A stretch of DNA of 64,000 nucleotides from Apium graveolens (GCF_009905375.1 NW_027417196.1:1-64000); one strand, 5' to 3'; positions 49,851 to 61,016 are shown, counted from the first letter of the stretch. A program made the numbers and translations. Notes: a model not told the origin generated them from the sequence alone.

Positions 49851-51292
49851 TTTGCTGAAATATATTCTTTATTTTATTAAAGAATAAGATGTCAATAATC
49901 AAACTTATTTTCGATTATTCAAATAAAGATAATACTTTCATATAAGTATAGCTTTGGTTAATTAAAACTCGTTTCAAGTATAAATTCTAATACTTCTACT
50001 TCAATTATTTTTATAAAGACTATTCTTTATGGGAATATTATTTAATTAATAATATTCAGATATTTTCTAATATTCTGGGGACTGATTTACTTCATTAAAT
50101 CAGCCTTACTCCAAACACTCTTTAAAGTGTTTTCGAGTCTTCAAAATGATTTTTAAAAGTCAGAGCGGATCCCAAAACTCATTTTTATATTTAAGATCTT
50201 CCTTTTTAAAGGGGATTTAAATACTCGCTCAAAACCTGGGGAATCCGGCTCTGTGGTGTATTTAATATTCGCAACGAGGTTGCAGATTTGGTAAATGAAT
50301 TGATTACTTGCCCAACGTTCGGGAAGTAAGCCCATCTCATTGAGTCGGCATAAGCGACAGGCCGGGGTACGGTCTATTATTGTGTAAGTGGCTGGGTGGC
50401 AGTCCATCAACGCGTGAGGGGCCGGGGTACGGTCTAGCGCGAGGTCCTAATGCGGCCAGGGTGATGACCGGTGAGGAATTCATCCATCTACAGTAGAAAA
50501 GGTTACTTATTGGTATCTTTGCCTGATCAGCGAGATATCGGGTTTATGCCAAAATTCTTTTCCTTTCCAAAATTCATTGGATGTTTCAAACTCTGTCCAT
50601 ACTTTGCATAACAGAGGTTCCAGGAAATGTTTAAAGGGATATATATATGTGGATATATATATATATCGGGGCTAAATAAAGTATCTCATAACTTTTTCAT
50701 TCAATAATATTTCAAAGATTGAATCTATTCAAGTCTTATCTTGTGGTCTCATCAGTGGGATGAACTTTTGAAACTGATTATAACTTGAATGGTGGTAGTT
50801 CAAGTAGTATTGGGAAAGATATAAGTATATTGGGGTATTTGGTAACCTCATCTTTTAAACTTATATCTAATTAATAATTGTCTTATGAATGACAAAGATT
50901 TTCAGAAAAACGTTGAGACAAGGTTAGATATATGAGATCACCTTGCAACGATATTTTTATACAGTTATACACTGGGATTTTGTGTATATTATGCATGGAA
51001 GAGGACTTCCAATATTTTGAAAAGTATATATGTATATATACTGAATATTTTGCGACTTCATCGCATTAAGATATCAAACTTGGTTCATTTCTTTTGACCA
51101 AGACTTTCATGAGTACTATGAGAAGGCTCATATACTAGTAAGTATATACTAGTAATTATCTTACACACGATAAAAGATTCTAGTAAGTATCCATTTAGAT
51201 ACTTATATTATTGTTATCACTATATATTATCTTGCGAGCTGTAAGGCTCACTCTTGCTTTATTTCTTCATCACACAACAACAGTTAGGAAAG

Positions 51293-51415
51293 ATGGCCAG
51301 ACTCCAGCAGACCCAGCGCAAGCGCGTGGGAAGCGTCCCGCGTCTTCCCGATGATGTTGTGGCTGCTATAGCTGCAGAGGTAGATCTATTGGTAGATCAG
51401 GCATTCTATTTTTGA
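51293..51415 (+). CDS. T3 leader-gene exon 1, H3-tail-like
   Basis: An ATG after CAGTTAGGAAAG opens 40 codons beginning MARLQQTQRKRVGSVPRLPD. Against the H3 tail, A1, R2, Q5, T6, R8, K9 and G12 match. It aligns with E1 exon 1 from the preceding CAGTTA phrase through MARL..T.RK.V to RLP(E/D), and a GT stands at the aligned phase-0 position (51356; GTTGTG). A stronger donor-like GAG|GTAGAT lies 24 bases further, also phase 0. DNA identity to E1 is modest, so the shared peptide features are not just recent copying. Presumed partner: the acidic ORF at 51858. Confidence 0.5.
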   Translation: MARLQQTQRKRVGSVPRLPDDVVAAIAAEVDLLVDQAFYF

Positions 51416-51689
51416 GAATCAATTATGTATAATTATAACTTGTGGCAGATAATGGCAATTAACTGTAAATTTATCAAGTAATCATTTTGGGTTGTAATAA
51501 TTTTAAATTGTGGATTCAAAGACTTGTACTTATTTCAATTTCATCTCTGAGACTATAACGGGTTGTGGTGTGTGTTAGTGTGGGGTCACAGCATAAGGTT
51601 ATTATTATTAATTAAGTGAAGTGATATTATGGAAAGAAAGACCGTGACGACCCGGATCCCCGACCCCGGATCTGGGGGTGTTACAGAAA

Positions 51690-51701
51690 TGGTATCAGAG
51701 C
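51690..51701 (+). other. T3 primer-binding site
   Basis: TGGTATCAGAGC four bases after the LTR end. Confidence 0.9.
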
Positions 51702-51857
51702 TAAGCGTTATAAACCTCAGAGATGATGGGACGTTAAGATAATAAGTTCACTAAGATAATAAGAACTCTTGCCAAGTTCATAGTCGGGCTACCTAACGTA
51801 GTACTGACAGTTAAAACCCTTATGGGAACCCTTATAAATATCGTGATAGGAGTGTAG

Positions 51858-52079
51858 TTCGTTATCGTATATGGTAGCGGGACTCCGAACCCTGAGGTTG
51901 AGGAGCAACATCGCGATGATATTTTATTACTAATTGGAGATCGGATTGTGGATCCGATAGAGTGTCCTAATGCAGGACCGGATGATGTTGATATTGAGGA
52001 TTTAGCGGTTGAGGATGTTGTCCTAAAAGGGATAGTTATTGAGGAGGATCCCATGGAGGATCCTGACAGGATTGGATAA
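51858..52079 (+). pseudogene. T3 acidic ORF, probable leader-gene exon 2 remnant
   Basis: An open frame of 73 codons follows an AG at 51856-51857. It reads ...GSGTPNPEVEEQHRDD... with repeated Asp/Glu/Pro words (IEEDPMEDPD) up to TAA at 52077. It has no ATG near its start. Position (between primer site and gag/pol) and acidic character match E1 exon 2, but residue identity is low. The acceptor here is weak, without a good pyrimidine run, so this may be decayed. Confidence 0.4.
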
Positions 52080-52125
52080 AGGACCACTGATGAATTGATG
52101 ACCATGGTTTGGTCGACTACCAGAG

Positions 52126-52975
52126 GTAGGATTGGCCGGTCACTACCGGAGGTTCGTTCAAGTTGTAAAGATAGTAGCCCCTTTAACGCGGCTTACTCGT
52201 AAGACTGAGAAGTTCGAATGGACAGAGAAATGCGAGAACAGCTTTCAAGAACTGAAGCAGAGGTTGGTGATGGCCCTTATGCTGGCGTTGCCGGATGGAA
52301 AAAGAGATTTTGTGAAGTATAGTGACGCTTCGCACAAGGGCTTAGGGTGCGTGCTTATGCAGCACGGTAAGGTAATCGCGTACATGTCAAGACAATTAAG
52401 GTAATATGAAATTCGATATCCCCGCTCATGAGCTTAGGCTCGTGGCAATAGTTTTACCCTAAGGATTGGAGGCACTACTTGTATGGAGAGAAGTGCAAGA
52501 ATTACCTAAGCCATAAGTGCTCTAGTACATTTTCACGAAGAAAGAGCTCAACATATGCCAGAGGAGGCAGTTAGAGCTAATCAAGAATAATGATTGGGAG
52601 ATTCTTTATCATTCGGGGAAAGCCAATATGGTGGCTGATGCCCTTAGTAAAAAGGAGAGACTCAAGATGATAATGTCTTTTGGAGAGTTTATAAGAGATT
52701 TTGAGAAAATGGAAATAGAAGTGAAGGTAACCGGAGCCGGTACCGAAAAGCTGTTTAAGATTGCAATACAGCCCGAATTATTGGAAAAGATCATATTGTG
52801 CCAGAAAAAGTTATGAATGAAGGCAGGGAGCCAACAATTAGATAAAAGATTAATATCGAGAAAGATGATAAGGGAATAATGAGGTATTCCTATAGAATTT
52901 GGGTTCCAAAAGTTCAAGAGCGTAAGGATGAGAACTTAGATGAGAGCCATAGTTTGAGGAATAAGATTTAGAGCA
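52126..52975 (+). pseudogene. pol: T3 RT-end / RNase H / integrase-start fragment
   Basis: Directly after the acidic ORF the sequence jumps to the end of RT (GLAGHYRRFV) and continues into RNase H ([15 protein letters not shown], then NMVADALSKKERL near 52623) and the segment before integrase (RIWVPKVQE near 52890). It has frame changes near 52400-52620 and 52820. Gag, protease and most of RT are missing at the join near 52100. Confidence 0.8.
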
Positions 52976-53229
52976 AACCCTGAACGTGATAGTCAGGGAG
53001 GTCACCATCAAGATAGAAGGAACCCATGACATAATGGAGTGGAAAATGAGGATTTTAAATTAAAAGATGACCCCAATTATGGGGAGTAGGATGAAACATT
53101 TCATACTAAGGAAACAGAAAGTCGAGTAAGGAAAGGAGACCCGAGACGGTACTCCTATACGGCAATTCATGGACCTGTCTAAAAAGAACTTAGACTATTA
53201 TCCCCAACCACCACCCTGAGGAGACAGTG

Positions 53230-53480
53230 CGGTGAGAAATTCTTTCAGGACCTTTAAATCGCTAAGCTCTCAGAGTTCCAAGGAACAAGCTGACCCAGTC
53301 GAGGCAAGAGCCTGGCTAAAGGAAATATAGGAATCATTTGAGATTCTAAATGATTGACGAATCACAAAAGACTGTTTTTATCACTTACCCTCCTAAGAGA
53401 GAGACCACCCGATGGTAAAAGGCCAAGGAAGGCACGGAGCAAGAGATTATAATAAACTGATTTAAGTTCAGTCAATTGTT
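53230..53480 (+). pseudogene. gag: T3 gag fragment, out of order
   Basis: Reading from about 53243, the frame ...TFKSLSS...ADPVEARAWLKEI (stop) ESFEIL... aligns with T2 Gag ([13 protein letters not shown]...[16 protein letters not shown]). It carries several stops. It lies after the pol fragment, whereas gag should precede pol, so the interior of T3 is rearranged. Confidence 0.65.
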
Positions 53481-53551
53481 TTCGGGAAAGTAATTCCCAA
53501 AGATAAGGAGATAGTGTAAAAGCTTTAGAGCCAGAACAAAGGCAGACGAGT

Positions 53552-53663
53552 ATGATAAATTATGAATCTAAGTTGTAAAAGTTATCAAGATTCGTTCTGA
53601 GGACACGAATCCAGAATGATAAATTATGAATCTAAGTTGTAAAAGTTATCAAGTTGTAAAAGT
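53552..53663 (+). repeat. Repeated filler sequence at the T3/T2 junction
   Basis: A 38 bp segment (ATGATAAATTATGAATCTAA...) at 53552-53589 recurs exactly at 53616-53653. Its part AAGTTGTAAAAGT (13 bp, 53634-53646) is repeated again at 53651-53663, right where T2 LTR sequence (GTCCCGCTG) begins. Confidence 0.88.
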
Positions 53664-56600
53664 CCCGCTGCTTGACTCGCTTCTTGACTATGCGGGTCCT
53701 GATGGGTTTCATTCTCTACCTTAACTGTAAAACAATAGGAGTGACAATAAAAGAAATGAGCCAAAATTGCTCAACAAGCCTGCAACAATATATATATATA
53801 TATATATTATAAAGAGAGAGAAATAAAGAGAAATAAATGAACCAATAAGCTGCTGGTTTGAACAACCATCTGTATCTGTATATGATAATAATTTGCCAAT
53901 GATGGCGAGTGCCAAATGAACAAGACTGGAAACAAGAACCAACATATGCACTATAATCTGCTGATCAGTCAGAATATAGTGCGGATCTATACCCAACTGC
54001 ATAGACCCAACCAACATAAGGAGTACTCAGGCAACTATGGCCTATTAATTAATGGTCTGGGAAAAACCCAGCCTTTATAGTAACCATCCAGTCCAAGGCT
54101 GAACATCCGGAACAATCGGTATGCTATTGATATATCCCAACACCAGGATATACCAGAATATATGTAACAAGGGTAAAGGAATTGAAATATGAACAGGGAA
54201 TTCAATAAATTGGGTAAATCAAGAATTGAAATGAAATGGAACAAGTGATAATAAATGGGTAACAGTGTATATGAACAATAATTATCAAAAAGAATTGATA
54301 CGATAGAAAGGAAATATAAATCACTATTCTGAATTTAGAATAGGGGAAAAACTTGCCTTGCGCGTACTTAACCTAGTTTAACTTACTGCCTTCTGACCCT
54401 AGCTTGCTCTGCCTTGCTAACACTGAACAAATCATGGAAAGATAGGTGTTTAGATAATTTTACTACATACGTGTATCTTTAATTGATATCACGCAACCTT
54501 ATCAGTCTACCCATGCGTTTCTATCTGACTCGCATATATATACATATATTTACACAACACATTTATGCACATAATCACATATAACACGTAACACGTAAAG
54601 CACACAATTAATTTCTAGATTTATAATTATTTTTAGAATCAATTCTAGGCTTATACCTGCATTACTAGTCTTATCTGATTTTATTATAAATTTTCGGGAT
54701 TTATTCGGCTCAATTATATCCCTACTAGGACCTACGAACTATCAGTTATCACCAAACCACTCTTTTTCAGAATAAATTATAACTTACAACTATTTTTATT
54801 GGATTCGTCTCATTTTTCTGAGTCTAGGGGTCTTCGTTTCACTTAAATCGGACTAACAGTTGAATTGTTATGAATTAAACACTGATAATTCAATTTATTA
54901 TTCAATATAGATAATTATTACAACCTTTTAAATCCTAAAATAATTTTTAAATAATTATTTAATAAAAATCAAAGTCAAAAATAATTTTTTTATAATTTTT
55001 GGAGTTAAAATGAAGAAGTTACGATTTATTAAAAATTATGTGATTAATTATCGAAATAATTAATCACTTTTTAAATATTGAATAAATAAATAACTAATAA
55101 ATAATTAATAATTGCTTATTTAATAATCTTAAAATAATAAATCTCTAATTATCAGGATTAATCACAATTTATTATAATATTTATAACTTATCGATATTTA
55201 TTCGATTAGATCGATTATTTACAAATAATCAATCGATTTTATTAACGGATACGCTATTTATCGAATATCTACTATGTGCTCGAAATATAATCTAACTCAA
55301 CGATTAATTACTCGTATAAATACGAGCTACTCGCAATCCTCATATAATTATCGAACTTATTACATTATTACTGAAACTTATACGATTCGTTAATCAATTA
55401 ATTATCGGTATTTAATTATACGATACAAATAATCACTACAATATTATTCGAATAACTATCGCTCGAATAATAATTCTCATTATCGAATTATTACTCGTAA
55501 TAATAACTAATTATCGAATTATTAATCATATTATTTAATTATTTTTAATCCTTATTTATTAATTAATTACCTAATTATTAATTAATTACCTAATTATTAA
55601 TTAATTAGATAACTAATAAATAATTAGATAAATAATTAAATAATTAATTAAATAATTAAATTCGAATTTATAAATTAATAAAATAATTTAGAAATTAATA
55701 ATACTATTTTTCAGAATTTAGAACTAATTTTTAATTAATTATTAGAATTTTTAAAATCTGATTTTGATTTACTAAAATATAAATAAATAATTAATAAATC
55801 AAAAACACAATTCAGGGAATTGGTTTCAGGTTTTGGGGATCAAACCCGGGTCGTTTCCGGGTTGCAAACCGGGTCGAACCCGGGTCGCGAAGAACACTCC
55901 TGGCTGCCCAGAAACCCGACGCCGGCGGGGATTTTCCGGTGAAAATCCGGCGAACCAAAACAACGTCCAAACACCACGGTTCCAAGCTGGTTTTGCTTCG
56001 TTCTTCACCGAAAACACCACAGGGACGTCCTCCTCTTTCATTCGTCCTTCCTCCCCGTCGAACCAGACCGGCGAACACGAACAGCGGCGGCGTCGTCGTT
56101 TTCCGGCGATGCTAAAACGGACACCAAATCGAGTGAAACCGGTGCCAAACGACTCCCTATTCGACGATCTACATCCTCATGGCAACGAAATCATCAAACA
56201 ATCAACCAGAAACGAAACCCGAATTCAAGATTAAAACCCGAAACACGAAATTAAAATCACTTAATCAAACAATAAAAATAGTTGCATAATCAGAAACTAT
56301 GATTCACCAGCTTCAATTTGACTACTTACATGCTCGATTTGGACTCCGGAATCACCTTCAAAATCGCGATTGATTATGCTGCCCTGTTCTTCACAGAAAC
56401 CCTAACCCTAATTCCTTTTTCTTTTTATTTTTATTTTCTGATTTTTAATTATAATTAACTGATTTAATTAATAGTAATTCAGGTATTTATATTTATGAAA
56501 ATAATACCCCTAAGTAAAATTAAGGGTCTAATTACACTCCTAATAAAAATATTTGGCCCCAATTTTTATAATTTTTGGGTATTAATAATGAATTTTTAAA

Positions 56601-57076
56601 TATCCAATAAATACAAAATAAATACTAAAAATTCCCAAAAATTGTGAAAAATACAAAGAAAAATGATATATGATAATTTCATAATCATATAAAAATAAAA
56701 ATGTGATTTTTGTGGGGTTTTTTGGTACCCGAAGGGGTCCGGAAAAGTCGTTTTTCGCGAAAAAGGTCAATTTGTAAAACGTCTAGGGGTTCAGAATAGC
56801 GATACGGTATAGGGCATTTTTGGCAAAATAGGGCCAATGATTTTGTTTGAAATACGGGCTTTTAAAACATAGTTTTGAGCTGTACAGGTTTTGATATAAT
56901 ATATATAACTGACGATAGAACGCTCAATAAATATCCAAAACACGTTTGGATCAAAACAACCAACACATAACACATAGCAGTTAGGGTTCAACGACTTAAC
57001 ACATTTAATCACATAATAATACACATAATTTATTATTATTATAATATAATACAAGCGTAATTCCTCGGTCGTTACA
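53662..57076 (-). repeat. T2 5' LTR, lacking its U5 end
   Basis: It matches 38902-42322 almost base for base (about 14 substitutions, an 8 bp indel and small repeat-length changes). The first 369 bases of the family LTR on this side, which would be the U5 end in sense orientation, are gone. The break falls inside the leader-gene exon. Confidence 0.93.
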
Positions 57077-57081
57077 GCAAG
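57077..57081. repeat. Target-site duplication of T2, right copy (GCAAG)
   Basis: Matches 38528-38532. SIRE-d resumes here. Confidence 0.85.
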
Positions 57082-57171
57082 GCTGACGATGAAGAAAAAC
57101 AGGAAGAAGAAAATAAATTATTTCTTCTTCCTACTCTCTACAAAAAGAATAGCGAGTCTGATGATTCGCTC

Positions 57172-57387
57172 TTACTGGCGGAGAACTTCCAGCCTTTCTT
57201 CCTCCAATCGCTCCAGATGGCAATGGTAGTCCATGTAAAAGAACAGGATGTGGGTGAGAACCTCCTGGGGAACCGAGTCCCAAATCTCATCAGGAATGGC
57301 AGTGACGTGCCATTCCTGCTGCCAGGCTTCACAGCTCAGCTCCATGTTGAATGTTTCATAGTTCAAAAACATGTTGTAGTTGACCAT
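57172..57387 (-). CDS. Small ORF of SIRE-d with its own promoter-like upstream region
   Basis: 71 codons from ATG 57387 (MVNYNMFLNYETFNMELSC...) to TAA at 57172. The protein is acidic and rich in Trp, Glu and Leu, with a helical end (HLERLEEERLEVLRQ). I do not recognise it. Upstream on the minus strand a TATATAAA (57471-57464) lies about 77 bases before the ATG, with an A/C-rich leader in between. If SIRE-d is read through the T2 insertion, this ORF stands between the missing pol and the env-like ORF. It may be one of the extra ORFs of this family. Confidence 0.45.
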   Translation of the reverse strand: MVNYNMFLNYETFNMELSCEAWQQEWHVTAIPDEIWDSVPQEVLTHILFFYMDYHCHLERLEEERLEVLRQ

Positions 57388-58007
57388 GGTTTTGTTGGTA
57401 TGAAGAAAATGAAGGTGACTTTGTGAGAAAAGAATTAATGTGTAGGTTGTTGTGAAATGTTTGTTTATATAGGCAAGAGAATGTCAGGAGACGCAAGGAA
57501 ATTTAATGCTGACAGGTAGAATTAATTCTACCTCGTCTCCCTAGACTGGGAAGACGAAAAACAGTCATTGGAAGTGTAAGACAGGGTTTAATGCACACAA
57601 GTAACAAGTAAAAATTACTGTGCATGTACATGTTGTACTAACCCTAATTAGATTGACAGTTAATATTCTACCCAAACATATTCTGATTTAAAATGAGACT
57701 GTTTTTAGATTTTATCCACAAATAAGTCAAGTAAAGGATCAGAATTTAATATCAGAACTTAGACTTATATCAGAACTTAACAGTTATCAGAACATGATTT
57801 CTTAACTCGAAAAATAAATGCCTATTTTTGTAATTCTTCACACAAATTCTGATATTGATTCTTCAGAACTTAATCATCAGAACGTTCAACAAAACTTGTC
57901 CTCAGAATTTATGCAATGTGACACATAAACTGTTCATCTAAAATAACATAGACCACCACAGTAATTTTCATCATTCATATAGAGTGTTTAGTGTGTGCAT
58001 TAAGCTA
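57388..58007 (-). promoter_or_regulatory. SIRE-d region upstream of the small ORF
   Basis: Contains the TATATAAA at 57464-57471. Dense copies of ATCAGAACTT and variants follow (57751, 57769 and near 57785, 57865 and 57880). No gag or pol sequence. It ends where SIRE-c inserted at 58008. Confidence 0.4.
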
Positions 58008-58623
58008 TGTTAGATATATTTGATAATGTCATGGCTAATATGTTTTATGTTTAGCTTTCAGAATCTTACGTGAACAGGATAAATCAGTACTTAACTGTTG
58101 ATCAGTACTTATACTGGAAGTCAGGACTTAAGGATATCAGTACTTATATTATCAGGAGATAATCATCAGAAGATAGATATCAGAACTTAAGTGCTGAAGG
58201 ACAATCAGATAAGGACAGTAGCTGATTAAAGGAAAGAAGATCGAGATAAACATAAGAAGAGATATGCATGAAGAAGGAATTTCGTGAAGAATGGAATACT
58301 TGGAAGAAAAGATATCTGATTGATATATTTTAGGAAGCAGAATTATATTCCATATCAATTAGCGATTATCTTGTAACTGTGTAGTATATAAACACAGACA
58401 TAGGGTTTACACTACAAGTGTTATCATTATTAGAAAAGATTATTCATTGTAACCCTTGCAGCTCTCGTGATATTTGTTCATCACTGAGAGGTAACAGTTC
58501 CATACTGTAACAGAGTTTATTGTTTCAATAAAGTTTGTTTTCTGTTATTTAAGTTCTTAAAGTTCGATTTGAGTGTACTATACACTGTATTCACCCCCTC
58601 TACAGTGTGTGTGTGACCTAACA
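58008..58623 (+). repeat. SIRE-c 5' LTR
   Basis: 616 bp from TGTTAGATATATTTGATAAT to GTGTGTGACCTAACA, followed by the primer site. It has a TATA box at 58385 and a cluster of AGTACTTA / ATCAGAACTT motifs in U3 (58085-58195). Same family as the SIRE-d LTR, in opposite orientation. Confidence 0.95.
58385..58392 (+). promoter_or_regulatory. Candidate TATA box of SIRE-c LTR
   Basis: TATATAAA followed by CACAGACATAGGG, conserved with the SIRE-d LTR. Confidence 0.65.
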
Positions 58624-58625
58624 AT

Positions 58626-58637
58626 TGGTATCAGAGC
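58626..58637 (+). other. SIRE-c primer-binding site
   Basis: TGGTATCAGAGC two bases after the LTR end. Confidence 0.92.
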
Positions 58638-58679
58638 CTATCTGTTAACATACATACAGTTAAAGATCCAAACACAATC

Positions 58680-61016
58680 ATGTCGGACACAGAAACTCAA
58701 ACTAAGCCTACCACAACTGAGGAACCACCAAAGACAAAAATTCAGAGTCGGTATGAGATCATCAGAGTCCCCATACTGAGACCATCTGAATATCCCATAT
58801 GGAAGGTAAGGATGACCATGTTCCTGGAAGCAACAGATCCAGAATACCTTGATAGAATCAAGGAAGGTCCTCACAAACCAATCAAACTCGCTGTTGCAGT
58901 TGCAGGTGAAGCAGCAAAGACCGTACCAATGGAGAAGAGTGATTATACTACTGAGGACATAGCATCAATTGTTAAGGATGCTAAGGTATGACACTTACTG
59001 CATAGTGCCATTGATAATGTAATGTCAAATAGGGTAATCAACTGCAAGACTGCTAAGGAGATATGGGATGCTCTGGAAACAAGGTGTCAGGGAACTGACA
59101 CAATTAAGAAGAACAGGAAGACAATACTCACTCAAGAGTATGAACACTTTGACTCAAAGACTAATGAGTCATTGAATGATTTATATGATAGATTTGTCAA
59201 ACTTTTGAATGATTTGTCATTGGTTGATAAAGAGTATGATCTTGAAGATTCAAACCTTAAGTTCCTGTTAGCTCTTCCTGAATGCTGGGATTTGAAGGCA
59301 ACGACAATAAGAGACAACTACAATCTTGATGACACAACTCTTGACGAAATCTATGGAATGCTCAAGACTCATGAGCTGGAGATGGAACAAAGAAGCAAGA
59401 GGAAAGGAGGAAAGTCAAGGACAGTTGCTCTTAAGGCTGAAGAAGAATTCCCCAAAGCAGCTTCCTCAAAGAAAGACAAGGGTAAAGCTCTTTTCATAAA
59501 GTCTGATACTGAGTCATCAAGTTCTGAGAGTGATGATGACTCAGATTCTGAAAACTTGCCTGAGACTGATGCTGATGAGGAGATGATGAAGCTGTGTGCT
59601 CTTATGGTGAAAGGAATCACAAAGATTGCATACAAGAAGTTCAGGAAGGGAAAGAAGTTTTCTAGGAAAAGCATAAGTTCTGATAAGAAGAATTTCAGAA
59701 GATCTGAAGGCAGAGGAGGAAAGTCTGACAGAGGAGATTACACCAATGTTAAATGCTATAACTGTGGTGAGAAAGGCCACATATCTCCTGAATGCAAGAA
59801 GGTAAAGGGTGACAAAGGCAAGGCTCTTGTCACAAAGCAGAAAAGCTGGACAGACACCTCAGACTCTGAAAGTGAGGAGAACTATGCATTGATGGCAAAT
59901 GCTGATAAAGAAAGTGCTGAGAGCAGTTCTGAAGCTGTTGAAACAAAGGTACCTCAGACTACTTATGCTTTTCATACTGATGATATTAATGAGTTGAGAA
60001 GATATCTTAAAACCATGTTTGTTAGCTATAGAGATCAAACTTTAACATGTGAAAGATTAACTTCTGAAAATCTTGCATTTAAGAAAAGGAATGATTTCTT
60101 AGAAAAAGAGTTAGTCATGTTCCATCAAACTCAGAAGGATAGAGATGATGCTTTTTATGTTAGGAATGAAGTGCTAAAATTAAATGAATCTCTAAAAACT
60201 GAGTTAGAAAAGGAAAGAGAGATTATCAGGACTTGGACTAACTCTGGCAAAACAACTCAAAATTTGCTAAGTAGTGGAAACTGGAAAGAGGGCTTAGGTT
60301 ATGGAGAAGATAAGAATGATAAAGGAACTGAAGAAATTAAGCCTGTTGGTAAGCAAAAGCCAAAGTTTAAACCTGTTAAGTTTGTAACTGTAAAGTCTGA
60401 AAATGAGAAATCAGAAGTTAAAGAGGAATTAACTTCTGACAAACTAAAACAGGAAAAGATAGCTGAAGTGAACATAGGCTTAATGACAAAGAAGCAGCTT
60501 AAGCATAAGCTGAAAGATGTCAAGAATGCAAACAAGGTAAAATCACCTAGGAAAAATAGGAATGGAAAGGAAGGTGTGAATAAAAGCAATGATTATAAAC
60601 CTGTTCCTGATGCTCCTAGGAAAACATGTCATAACTGTGGAAGTTCTAACCATCTGGCTTCTTTTTGCAGGAAGAATAAGAATATTAACTCCTTACCTTC
60701 AAAATCAGGAGTTAAGAGTCAGTCTGTTAGATACAAACCACAAAATCCTTGTTTTCATTGTGGTAGTTTATGGCATTCCATTTATACTTGTAAGGAATAT
60801 CATAGTTTGTACTATGATTATTATCAAATAAAACCTTCTTTGAAGAAAGTTTCCATTGTTCCTTCTAGTGTAAATTCTGATTCAAAGTCTGATAGTGTAA
60901 GTTCTGATAAGAAAAATGTTAACATAAACTCTGATGCTAAATCTGCTGCAAATGTTAACAAACTTAATAAGGCCAAAGGATCCAAGCAAGTCTGGGTCCT
61001 TAAAACTAATAATTAG
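58680..61016 (+). CDS. gag: SIRE-c gag, one in-frame stop
   Basis: The frame from ATG 58680 (MSDTETQTKPTTTEEPPKTK) runs for 778 codons to TAG at 61014, broken only by a TGA at 58989 where an Arg CGA is likely. It has a gag core, then Ser/Asp/Glu-rich linkers, a coiled-coil-like stretch (about 59990-60240), and three zinc knuckles: CYNCGEKGHISPEC (59754), CHNCGSSNHLASFC (60627) and CFHCGSLWHSIYTC (60750). Linkers repeat SSD, encoded by the family motif AAGTTCTGAT. Gag would form the particle and bind RNA. Pol follows in the same frame after a second stop. Confidence 0.9.

Larger units (their letters stand above)
47384..51685 (+). repeat. T3 5' LTR
   Basis: 4302 bp, from TGTAATAACCCC to GGGGGTGTTACA (matching inverted ends), followed by a primer site. 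It contains a TA-rich microsatellite around 49460-49520, a ~54 bp tandem array (49575-49850), and a GC-richer stretch (50330-50480) in which GGCCGGGGTACGGTCT occurs twice. Near its end lies an H3-like ORF. It is a different Tekay family from E1 and T2. Confidence 0.88.
47384..53661 (+). mobile_element. T3: truncated plus-strand Tekay-like element inside T2
   Basis: It begins exactly at an LTR end (TGTAATAACCCC) and contains a full LTR, primer site, an acidic ORF, and scrambled pieces of pol and gag. It stops at 53661 at a join to the T2 5' LTR. No 3' LTR is present. The precise LTR edge on the left indicates true integration there; the right side is a deletion junction. Confidence 0.82.
38533..57076 (-). 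mobile_element. T2: young minus-strand Tekay/Del chromovirus carrying T3
   Basis: Bounded by GCAAG duplications. From the 5' end (right) it has a 5' LTR missing its last ~370 bp, then foreign T3 sequence (47384-53661), its own leader, gag-pol, polypurine tract and a complete 3' LTR. Its primer site, U5 end and leader gene exon 2 are gone, removed where T3 now sits. I count about 14 substitutions over the 3.4 kb shared by the two LTRs, roughly 0.4 percent, so the insertion is recent. Confidence 0.9.

Noticed and set aside
47384..53661. T2/T3 chimera made by template switching during reverse transcription
   Set aside because: T3 lies in the opposite orientation to T2 and begins precisely at an LTR terminus, so integration followed by deletion explains it better.
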